Shown piece after piece: positions 1-6,375 of a stretch of DNA of 14,436 nucleotides (position 1 is the first letter of the stretch; the number at the start of each line of letters is the position of its first letter). Below the pieces are notes generated by a model. The model was given only the letters and a program-made list of their open reading frames with translations, had not been told where the DNA came from and made no database searches. This DNA comes from Oscillospiraceae bacterium (lineage in GTDB: Bacteria > Bacillota > Clostridia > Oscillospirales > Ruminococcaceae). Made by a program: the position numbers and the translations under genes. The stretch is from assembly GCA_017828935.1 (NCBI GenBank), contig JAGAUG010000034.1, positions 1-14,436 on the forward strand, in the 5' to 3' direction.

Positions 1-88
1 CAAGAATAAAATCAAGATTTATTTTATTTAATATATTATTACCAACAAAAATATCACAGTTCGAACCAAGCGTTATTTTTTTTATCAT
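1..88 (-). CDS. Leftward gene cut by the left edge, possibly 3-dehydroquinate synthase (N-terminus only)
   Basis: A frame read leftward stays open from ATG 88 to the window edge, giving about 29 residues that begin MIKKITLGSNCDIFVGNN. A short basic start, then LG, then a (Y)DIFVGNNIL-like strand is how many 3-dehydroquinate synthases (AroB, shikimate pathway) begin. The AroB call is a resemblance from memory over very few residues, and the NAD-binding and metal-binding motifs lie outside the window. An in-frame ATG at 112 would add eight residues, but nothing like a ribosome site precedes it. ATG 88 has AGGA on the minus strand at 104-101, 12 bases upstream, which is a long spacer. The gene diverges from the M23 gene at 172, so 89-171 should hold both promoters. 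I am fairly sure of an open frame and unsure of its identity. Confidence 0.4.
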   Translation of the reverse strand, partial: MIKKITLGSNCDIFVGNNILNKINLDFIL

Positions 89-136
89 ATGTCTTTCAGA
101 TCCTATATTCATTTTTTGTTTTTTTATTAATATAAA

Positions 137-160
137 TATAATATAATAAAAAACAAGGAG
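137..160 (+). promoter_or_regulatory. Possible -10 region and ribosome site of the M23-M50 pair
   Basis: Two overlapping TATAAT hexamers (137-142 and 142-147) lie in an AT-rich tract. AAGGAG at 155-160 is 11 bases before ATG 172 and supports that start. No convincing -35 box is visible: TTGTTT at 116-121 is badly spaced. The ribosome site is solid. The promoter is only suggested, because TATAAT is common by chance at this base composition. Confidence 0.35.
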
Positions 161-171
161 AAGAAATACTA

Positions 172-705
172 ATGTCTAAATCAAAAAATTCTAAAAAAAT
201 ATTTATATTAATTTTATTTTTATTAATTAGCTTTATAAAAACTAAATTTATAATAAATTCTCAAGAACCAAAACAAAATAATTTATATTATAATAAAAAT
301 ATAATATTAAATAAAACAACTGCTATTTCGCCGTTATTACAAAAAAATATAACTTCATATTTTGGATATCGTTTTCATCCTATAAGTTATAATTTAGACT
401 TTCACCCCGCTATCGATATCAGCGCTCCGACTAAAAGCAAGATTCGCGCTATCTTACCCGGAACCGTAAAAGAAGTCGGAAACTCTAAAATATACGGAAA
501 TTATATTATTATATCTCATGATAATAATTTAGAATCTAAATATTGTCATTGCGATCAAATTTTTTTTAAAAAATATAATCGAGTTTCTAAAGGCCAAGTT
601 ATCTCTAGTGTCGGAAATACCGGTCTTTCAACTGGATCCCACTTGCATTTAGAAATAAAAATAAATAATATAAATATCGATCCGTTATTATTAATTAAAT
701 TTTAA
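172..705 (+). CDS. Membrane-anchored M23 (LytM) peptidase, SpoIVFA-like
   Basis: This is a 177-residue protein. A basic N-terminus leads into one hydrophobic segment at about residues 9-28, either a signal anchor or an uncleaved signal, so the rest should lie outside the membrane. A LytM/M23 domain fills about residues 58-175. All zinc and catalytic positions of active M23 endopeptidases are visible: H78 and D82 (HxxxD), H126, and H157/H159 (HLH). Such enzymes cut peptidoglycan cross-bridges. The gene sits 29 bases before an M50 protease gene, the arrangement of spoIVFA-spoIVFB, in which SpoIVFA holds and regulates the pro-sigma-K protease SpoIVFB in the mother cell during sporulation. The protein is shorter than Bacillus SpoIVFA, whose LytM domain is degenerate, whereas this one looks catalytically intact. 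A role as SpoIVFB partner is inferred from position, and an independent wall hydrolase is possible. Confidence 0.8.
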   Translation: MSKSKNSKKIFILILFLLISFIKTKFIINSQEPKQNNLYYNKNIILNKTTAISPLLQKNITSYFGYRFHPISYNLDFHPAIDISAPTKSKIRAILPGTVKEVGNSKIYGNYIIISHDNNLESKYCHCDQIFFKKYNRVSKGQVISSVGNTGLSTGSHLHLEIKINNINIDPLLLIKF

Positions 706-734
706 AATAATATTCAGGAGAAATTTTATTAATC

Positions 735-1310
735 ATGATATTTAAAACAAAATATTTTGATCTCGAAATATCTTTTTATTTTTTAGTAATTATAGCTTTA
801 ATATTATCAACAGATAAAACTTATATTAATATATATTTTTTTATTTCGATATTGATACACGAACTAGGTCATCTTCTTACTATATTATATTATAAAATAA
901 AAATTAGCAAGATATCTCTTAAAATTTACGGAATAAGTATCGAAATAATTCAAAAGAGATATCTTGCTAACTATAAAGATATTCTAATATTATTAAGCGG
1001 CTCACTAGCCAATTTTTTAGCAGCAATATTTTTTAAACATAATAATTTTATAATATTATATTTTACTAATATTTTTCTCGGTATTTTTAATTTGATCCCG
1101 ATCGAATCACTAGACGGCGGAAAAATATTAAATATAATATTATTTTTATTATTCCCAATGAAAGTGGCCTATAATATATCTATTATTATATCTATTTTTT
1201 TTATCACTATTTTTTTTATATTAGACTTTTTTTTTATTATTCACGGCAACTTTAATATAACACTTTCTATTATTTGTTTTATATTAATTTTTAAAATCTT
1301 AAAATCTTAA
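735..1310 (+). CDS. spoIVFB: M50 site-2 intramembrane metalloprotease, SpoIVFB-like
   Basis: This 191-residue protein is almost entirely hydrophobic, with about five or six membrane segments. HELGH at residues 42-46 is the zinc motif of site-2 proteases. N119-L-I-P-I-E-S-L-D127-G-G carries the second signature, with D127 as the third zinc ligand. SpoIVFB releases active sigma-K from its membrane-bound precursor late in sporulation, and its size, motif spacing and M23 neighbour fit that role. It ends soon after the last membrane helix, so there is no room for the C-terminal CBS domain that Bacillus SpoIVFB carries to sense ATP and bind substrate. AGGAG at 716-720 lies 14 bases before the ATG, which is long, but no better in-frame start is visible. 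The gene converges on dnaJ with only 7 bases between. A housekeeping M50 protease with another substrate cannot be excluded. Confidence 0.75.
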   Translation: MIFKTKYFDLEISFYFLVIIALILSTDKTYINIYFFISILIHELGHLLTILYYKIKISKISLKIYGISIEIIQKRYLANYKDILILLSGSLANFLAAIFFKHNNFIILYFTNIFLGIFNLIPIESLDGGKILNIILFLLFPMKVAYNISIIISIFFITIFFILDFFFIIHGNFNITLSIICFILIFKILKS

Positions 1311-1317
1311 AAAATAT

Positions 1318-2484
1318 TTATAAAAAGTTTTTTAGTTTATCAAAAAAAGACTTTCTTTTTGAGTAATTTTTATCATGATTAAGAGTCTCTTCAAAAGCTT
1401 TTAGTTGCTCTTTTTGTTTATTATTTAAGTTTTTCGGAACTTCAATATTAACTTTGACATACTGGTCTCCCCGACCCTTTCCGTTAACATACGGAACCCC
1501 TTTGTTTCTTAATCTAAAAGTAGTTCCTGGTTGAGTTCCTTCGGTAATATTATATTTAACCTTTCCGTCGATCGTCGGAACTGTTACTTCTTCACCAAAA
1601 ACAGCTTGAGTAAAAGTAAGCGGTAACTCACAATAAATATCATATCCATCTCTTTTAAATATTTCGTGTTTAGCTACCCTAACTTTAACGCCCAAATCTC
1701 CGCTAGGACCTCCATTGTTTCCGCTGTCACCCTGAGATTTTAAAACAAAAGTCTGTCCGTCGTCGATCCCCGCTGGGACGTTAACTTCCATCTTTATATT
1801 TCTAGATATTTTACCTATTCCGTGACACTCAGGACAAGGATCTTTAACTATCTTTCCCTTTCCCCCACAGACGTGACAAGGACGTACACTAGACATTACA
1901 CCAAACGGCGTACGTTGTTCGACTCTTATTTGACCAGTTCCTTGACATGTTTGACAAACTTGAGGCGAAGTTCCTTTTTTAGCGCCAGTACCCGAACAAG
2001 CACTACACTTTTCTTTTCTTGTAAAAGATATTGTTTTCTTACAACCTAAAGCCGCTTCAATAAACGAAAGGCTAAGACCTACTATAATATCTTCTCCTTT
2101 GGTTGGCGAATTAACACCCCGAGATCTAGAAGACCTTGAAGAAGAGAACCCTCCTCCGAAAAAATTTTCTAAAATATCTTCGAATCCACCAAAATCTGAG
2201 AATCCACTAAAACCGCCAGCCGAAGCGCCATATCCAGCGCCACCACTGTATGACGGGTCTACACCAGCGTGACCAAATCTATCGTAAGCCGCTTTTTTTT
2301 GACTATCCGAAAGAACCTCATAAGCTTCGTTTACTTCTTTGAATTTTTCGGCCGCGTCTTTATTATCTGGATTAATATCAGGATGATATTCTTTAGCTTT
2401 TTTTCTATATGCTTTTTTTATTTCGTCCGAAGAGGCGCCTTTATTAAGCCCCAAGACTTCATAATAATCTCTTTTATTACTCAA
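1318..2484 (-). CDS. dnaJ: Chaperone protein DnaJ (Hsp40)
   Basis: DnaJ binds unfolded proteins and stimulates the ATPase of DnaK in the cytoplasm. The 388-residue protein is a complete type I DnaJ. It has a J domain at about 4-70 with HPD at 34-36, a Gly/Phe-rich linker at about 74-125, four CxxCxGxG zinc motifs with cysteine pairs at 160/163, 177/180, 203/206 and 217/220, then the two beta-barrel substrate domains and a short basic tail. I chose TTG 2484 as the start. It gives the usual MSNKRDYYEVLG opening and is preceded at the right distance by AGAAAGTGAT, an 8/10 match to the extended Shine-Dalgarno. The frame continues to TTG 2505, but that start has no ribosome site and adds seven unusual residues. 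The gene follows tRNA-Arg by 28 bases rather than dnaK, which is not in the window. Its GC content looks clearly higher than its neighbours', as expected for a conserved gene in an AT-rich genome. Confidence 0.97.
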   Translation of the reverse strand: MSNKRDYYEVLGLNKGASSDEIKKAYRKKAKEYHPDINPDNKDAAEKFKEVNEAYEVLSDSQKKAAYDRFGHAGVDPSYSGGAGYGASAGGFSGFSDFGGFEDILENFFGGGFSSSRSSRSRGVNSPTKGEDIIVGLSLSFIEAALGCKKTISFTRKEKCSACSGTGAKKGTSPQVCQTCQGTGQIRVEQRTPFGVMSSVRPCHVCGGKGKIVKDPCPECHGIGKISRNIKMEVNVPAGIDDGQTFVLKSQGDSGNNGGPSGDLGVKVRVAKHEIFKRDGYDIYCELPLTFTQAVFGEEVTVPTIDGKVKYNITEGTQPGTTFRLRNKGVPYVNGKGRGDQYVKVNIEVPKNLNNKQKEQLKAFEETLNHDKNYSKRKSFFDKLKNFL

Positions 2485-2488
2485 CACA

Positions 2489-2498
2489 ATCACTTTCT
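2489..2498 (-). promoter_or_regulatory. Ribosome site that sets the dnaJ TTG start
   Basis: The minus strand reads AGAAAGTGAT, matching AGGAGGTGAT at 8 of 10 positions, with four bases before TTG 2484. This spacing suits TTG 2484. It is too far downstream to serve the in-frame TTG at 2505 and too close for the GTG at 2487. Confidence 0.7.
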
Positions 2499-2512
2499 TA
2501 AACAAAAAATTA

Positions 2513-2589
2513 TGGCGTGCCCAAGAGGATTCGAACCTCCCACCTAACGCTTAGGAGGCGTTCGCTCTATCCGACTGAGCTATGGGCAC
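2513..2589 (-). tRNA. tRNA-Arg, anticodon CCU
   Basis: The 77-base gene includes an encoded CCA end (minus strand, 2515-2513). The acceptor arms GTGCCCA and TGGGCAC pair perfectly. The D arm is GCTC/GAGC. The anticodon stem AACGC/GCGTT encloses the loop CTCCTAA, placing CCT as the anticodon, which reads AGG (Arg). The T arm has the TTCGAAT loop. The gene has its own strong promoter and lies just upstream of dnaJ on the same strand, with no terminator visible between them. Confidence 0.97.
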
Positions 2590-2603
2590 ACATCTCTATT
2601 TTA

Positions 2604-2632
2604 ATAATATCATATAAAAATTATTTTGTCAA
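2604..2632 (-). promoter_or_regulatory. Sigma-A promoter of tRNA-Arg (and probably dnaJ)
   Basis: On the minus strand TTGACA (2632-2627) is followed after exactly 17 bases by TATTAT (2609-2604). The -10 box ends 14 bases before the first base of the mature tRNA at 2589. The -35 box is perfect and the -10 box is 5/6. It is the best promoter in the window. Nothing that looks like a terminator or a second promoter lies in the 28 bases between the tRNA and dnaJ, so it may drive both. Confidence 0.8.
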
Positions 2633-3044
2633 CTAAAACTTTCTATTTTTCAAGACATTCTAATTAACCACTAAAGATCATAAAATATCTTGAATTTTAA
2701 AAAATATAATTTCTGATATTATATTTAGATATATCTGGATTCGTTAAAAATCAAAAAAATCTTTTTTATATACTACAAAAATCGCAATATACAAAAAGAT
2801 TTTTAAACTAAATAGGTCTTAAATAAATACTTAATTTATATTACTTTCAGGTTTAAAATTTTATTTTAGTAATATCTGATTTTAACTTTGGGAAATGTAC
2901 GTTAATTAAACTCTATATAAAAGCTTTGCTTTGATTTTCGACTCCCTTGATCCCAAAAATACGCCAAATATTTATTATAAAACAAAATTAAAAACTTAGT
3001 TTATTTTTAGTAAATTTAAAAAATTAAAATAGCCTATAAAATTA
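2633..3044. other. Non-coding gap between the CIS operon and the tRNA promoter
   Basis: This is very AT-rich DNA, with stops in all frames and no ORF I can support. It holds the stem-loop described separately (2755-2804). It also holds a nested structure: TTTGGGA at 2887-2893 pairs with TCCCAAA at 2951-2957 and encloses a small hairpin (AAAGC, loop TTT, GCTTT, 2920-2932). I see no CRISPR repeats, insertion-sequence ends or second tRNA-derived attachment copy. Confidence 0.5.
2755..2804 (-). terminator. AT-rich stem-loop, possible terminator of the CIS operon
   Basis: Arms 2755-2771 and 2787-2804 form a 17-bp stem with one bulged base (C2792) and a 15-base loop. The outer 12 bp (AAAAATCTTTTT with its complement) are perfect. 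On the minus strand the 3' arm ends in a run of U and is followed by more U-rich sequence. It lies about 240 bases beyond the last CIS gene and before the tRNA promoter, a sensible place to stop the operon. The stem is mostly A-U pairs and therefore weak. U-runs occur on both sides, so it could act in either direction or be incidental. Confidence 0.4.
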
Positions 3045-4181
3045 TTATTTCGATAATATAACGTTGGTATCTAAATATCTGTCTTGATCTAAAACACAGT
3101 CTATATTGGACGAAAGCCTTGAGTTAATATCTAAATAACAATGGCTATCCAACTTACATTTTTGTTCTAAAAATATTATAATGGGCTGTGTTCTAGCCGG
3201 TTTAAACATATTAATTAATATTTTTAACTGATAAAACATTTCTTGATTTAAATTTTTATTTAATATAATTAAAAATTCGTGAGGGTCTGAACCATATAAT
3301 TCTTGATATAAATTAAAATTGTTTGAATTTATATATTCTCTAATTTTTATTTGCTCGATAATTATCGGTTTATCTCCAATAAATAGCTCTACTACTTTTA
3401 TTATAACGTCAATAGTACCTTTATATTGATTAAGATATCTAGCGTTTTTTATTAATATTCTAAGCTGATTATTGTTTAAAAAATTACCGTTTATGTCTAA
3501 TCCTAACCATTGAGAAAGCAAAATCAACGCGCTATCTGAAGTTTTGTCTATATCTATTAGATCACAAACACTGTCTACTTTTCTTTGATAGTCTTTATTC
3601 ATCGAGGAAAATATAGCAAGATATCTTTCAAAAAAATTATCTTTATTTTTTTTGTATATCTCCGGTAAGTATTTTATTAAACTATCTCCCGGAAAGTAAA
3701 CTAAAATATTATTTAAACTTTCTTGTTGCTCAAAATTATAATTCAAAGTAGCGTATTTTATTTCTAAAGCTAACCAAAGATATCTTCCCTCTAAACCTAA
3801 TAATAAAATATCTTTTGAATTTTTTTGAACTTTAGATTGGCCACTCGACGACAAAACTAAAATTTTTTCTTTAGTTTGAATTTCTTTTGAATTAAAAAAA
3901 TCATCATAAGTTATAATTTTATTTTCATATCTAAAATCTAGCTCATCGCTGGCCATTATATAAATATTATATTCACAGTCTTGAGAAAAATTCGCATCAA
4001 TAACAACTCTTCCCCAATTTGTAGCTGTTTTAGAGGAATCAAGTTTTTTAGTAATAAAAAATCCGTAGGTTTTATTATTTTTCAACAAAATCCTTCCGTC
4101 GTTACAAAAATCAAGTGATTCGTGGTAACCGTCTTTTATAATATGGCTATTTAAATAAAATCTTTGGATGTTCTGATTCAT
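3045..4181 (-). CDS. gpI-like tail/baseplate protein (TIGR02242-like), last gene of the CIS operon
   Basis: This 378-residue protein has an N-terminal beta-rich part (about 1-165) that includes GRYLWLALEI, a stretch typical of the N-terminal module of these proteins. From about 170 to 340 comes the tail-protein-I-type domain: YLPEIY, then a run of helices with LSQWLGLDI and LIKNARYLNQYKGTIDVIIKVVELF, where a 'gap of residues then Y(K/R)GT' pattern is usual. In P2 the gpI protein joins the baseplate wedge to the tail fibres. The C-terminal 35 residues contain a duplicated LDxxxYLDxNxxLS motif. ATG 4181 is two bases after the stop of the upstream baseplate gene, so the two are probably translationally coupled. 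It closes the operon: no fibre or chaperone gene follows. Confidence 0.75.
   Translation of the reverse strand: MNQNIQRFYLNSHIIKDGYHESLDFCNDGRILLKNNKTYGFFITKKLDSSKTATNWGRVVIDANFSQDCEYNIYIMASDELDFRYENKIITYDDFFNSKEIQTKEKILVLSSSGQSKVQKNSKDILLLGLEGRYLWLALEIKYATLNYNFEQQESLNNILVYFPGDSLIKYLPEIYKKNKDNFFERYLAIFSSMNKDYQRKVDSVCDLIDIDKTSDSALILLSQWLGLDINGNFLNNNQLRILIKNARYLNQYKGTIDVIIKVVELFIGDKPIIIEQIKIREYINSNNFNLYQELYGSDPHEFLIILNKNLNQEMFYQLKILINMFKPARTQPIIIFLEQKCKLDSHCYLDINSRLSSNIDCVLDQDRYLDTNVILSK
3051..3152 (-). repeat. Two tandem LDxxxYLDxNxxLS peptide repeats at the end of the gpI-like protein
   Basis: Residues 344-357 (LDSHCYLDINSRLS) and 364-377 (LDQDRYLDTNVILS) share the pattern L-D-x3-Y-L-D-x-N-x2-L-S with a 20-residue period. 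The similarity is at the protein level and the DNA copies have diverged. Related tail proteins often end in short LG/LD repeats. A fibre-docking or trimer-capping role is a guess. Confidence 0.6.
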
Positions 4182-4183
4182 CT

Positions 4184-6334
4184 CTACACCACCATCATTA
4201 TATTATTATTAATTTCGATATTATAACTTCCCAAGTAGCTCAAAGCGTTTTGATCTAATAAAATATTAGAATTAATATTTTTAGTTGCGAAGCTAGATGC
4301 CGGTTCTAAAGATAAAGAATATATCATATCAACACAATCTAAATTTTCGATTTTTGAATACAAATCGCCATATATTATTTCGTAGCCAAAATCTCTATCG
4401 CTACTAACTCCGTCGAGTTCTTTAGAAATTAAATTTTTTATAATATCGCCCGCGTTTTTATAATTAGGTTTTATATAAATACTACCAAAAACGTCTATTG
4501 GTACATACACCGGAGATAATATATTTATTTTTGTTGTTATTAATCTATATTTATCTAGATACTTAGTTATTATATCTCGATAAACGTCTGTCAAAACTGG
4601 CAACTTTTCGTCTGAATCTGGCTTTATAATTATCGAAATATTATTACTACTATCGTTATTTATCGCTTTAACTTTATGGATACTTACTCCGGGAACGTCA
4701 AAAATTTTATTTTCAAAATCTTTTTTAGTAACTAAAGAATGAGTTTTAGAAATATCATCTAATATTTTTAAAACAGCTTCATCGATTGTTTCAACGTCTT
4801 TTCCACCAACAGACTGATATAAATTTTTTACAAAATTTATATCTAGTTTATTAAGATTATTATTTTTTTTAAAATTATTAATTTCGTTTGCTCTTACGTT
4901 ACCTTTCTTACCTTTGCTTTGAACTAAATCAGTTATAACTAAATCAATATCACCAGCTATATTAACCCCTAATATTTTTATTTGGTTTTTAACGCTATCC
5001 AAACTATATTTTATTAACGATTCTTTATTTGTTTCTAAATTATTAAGTTCAAAAAATCTCTCTTTGTTTTGATTATCTCTAGTTTTTATCATAATATTAA
5101 ATTCGCTAGAAATAATTTGATCTTGTGTTTCTAATTTTATAATCTGATTTTCAAAACCAAAAATTTTTGTTTTTATATTTTTCTCGCCCCACTCGTCATC
5201 ATAGCAAATTATTTTAATAGCATCTTTTTGTTTCGGGATCTTAAACCCAAATTTTTTATTACTAAATTTAATTAAAACTTTTCCAGTAAGATTATTATAT
5301 ATTTCACAAATCTTTTTTTGATCTGATTCTTTATCATGATATTTAATATAAGATCCACTTTGATTAGGATCTTTAATTAAAATAATTATATTATTATAGA
5401 CTGTTATATAATCTTTAATAATAAATTCCTGTTCAGCTTCGCCGCTAGAATCAAATATAAAGCTTTTAACTTTTGTATCTGTTTGTCTAACTTCTAAGAC
5501 ATTAGTATTTATATTTTTAATTTTTGGCGCCATATCGTATTGATGTTTTTTTAATACTGCTCTTATTATATAGCCTTCGCCAATATTTTCTAATTTATTT
5601 TTAATTAATTTATTTTTTAATCTAAATATTAATCTTCCGTTTTGAAGAAAGCCTTTTGTCTCGTCCCTTACTTCAATTTCTTGCCAACCGTTTTGAGTAA
5701 GCGCCTCCCAACTGATTTCGCTTAATTTAAATTCAAGATCTTTCGGAATATACTTTCTTTTTTTGTTAATTGAATTTGTTATTTCAAAATAAAAACTATA
5801 TGTTTTGTTTGACTCTAAATTCTGATCAAAAATTAAATACATCATCGAATTTCTAACTAAATTCTTGCCAAATATATAAATCGACGTCTCTGATTGCTCA
5901 GAAATCATCTCCGTCGCATCGAAATATTTTTTAGTAAAATTATCAAAAAAAACTATTTTTGATAATTTACTAGACATAATATCTTGAGTCTCTAGCGTCT
6001 CAAAAACAACGTCTCCAGCCGTAAGTTTAGTCCCTGAACAAAAATTAAAATCAAAATTAAGATTACTACTAATTTTGACGTGAGCTGTTGATGGCTTAAC
6101 TTCGTCGATATCATATCCTATTAAGTTTATTAACTTAAGTTTTATATTATCGTTAATTTTGTCTACATAGGATTGTTGAAATAATTTTATCAACGACAAA
6201 ACCTGTAAGACAGTTACTCCCGGATCAGAATAATTATAATCTGTCCACTCACTAGACATCGCTGGTATCATCGCTAAAGCTTTTTGAAATATTTCGTTAT
6301 AAGTCTTATTATTTAATTTTATCTGATCTAACAA
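4184..6334 (-). CDS. Baseplate J-type wedge protein (Afp12-like)
   Basis: This 716-residue protein opens with the pattern of CIS baseplate-J proteins: a helix with ALAMIPAMSSEWTDYNYSDPGVTVLQ at about 18-43, where W-T-D-x-N-x-SDPG is the signature, followed by LIGYDIDEVKPSTAHV. The middle is beta-rich. Toward the C-terminus come SVGGKDVETIDEA, the 'GG-D-E' motif of gp47/J proteins, and VTKKDFE, followed by a long beta-alpha module. In T4 and Afp such proteins (gp6, Afp11/12) build the inner baseplate wedges around the hub. TTG 6334 is the start used: the frame upstream has no better codon, and AAGG plus a weaker purine stretch precede it. The gene lies 41 bases after the larger J protein and is probably coupled to the gpI-like gene. 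It is shorter than its partner, as Afp12 is relative to larger wedge proteins in many clusters. Confidence 0.85.
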   Translation of the reverse strand: MLDQIKLNNKTYNEIFQKALAMIPAMSSEWTDYNYSDPGVTVLQVLSLIKLFQQSYVDKINDNIKLKLINLIGYDIDEVKPSTAHVKISSNLNFDFNFCSGTKLTAGDVVFETLETQDIMSSKLSKIVFFDNFTKKYFDATEMISEQSETSIYIFGKNLVRNSMMYLIFDQNLESNKTYSFYFEITNSINKKRKYIPKDLEFKLSEISWEALTQNGWQEIEVRDETKGFLQNGRLIFRLKNKLIKNKLENIGEGYIIRAVLKKHQYDMAPKIKNINTNVLEVRQTDTKVKSFIFDSSGEAEQEFIIKDYITVYNNIIILIKDPNQSGSYIKYHDKESDQKKICEIYNNLTGKVLIKFSNKKFGFKIPKQKDAIKIICYDDEWGEKNIKTKIFGFENQIIKLETQDQIISSEFNIMIKTRDNQNKERFFELNNLETNKESLIKYSLDSVKNQIKILGVNIAGDIDLVITDLVQSKGKKGNVRANEINNFKKNNNLNKLDINFVKNLYQSVGGKDVETIDEAVLKILDDISKTHSLVTKKDFENKIFDVPGVSIHKVKAINNDSSNNISIIIKPDSDEKLPVLTDVYRDIITKYLDKYRLITTKINILSPVYVPIDVFGSIYIKPNYKNAGDIIKNLISKELDGVSSDRDFGYEIIYGDLYSKIENLDCVDMIYSLSLEPASSFATKNINSNILLDQNALSYLGSYNIEINNNIMMVV

Positions 6335-6375
6335 ATCCGCTCACATCCTTAATTAAATTTAAATTTATAATTTTA

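Noticed and set aside
1822..2049. Rightward 75-residue ORF inside dnaJ
   Set aside because: Antisense to the zinc-finger region of a certain gene; no ribosome site and no family resemblance.
2269..2547. Rightward 92-residue ORF ending ACPRGFEPPT
   Set aside because: It is antisense to dnaJ and its end is the reverse translation of the tRNA-Arg gene, a well-known false ORF type.
2513..3044. CIS operon as an island integrated at tRNA-Arg
   Set aside because: Islands normally sit at the 3' end of the tRNA, which here faces dnaJ. No integrase and no second copy of the tRNA 3' end was seen on the CIS side.
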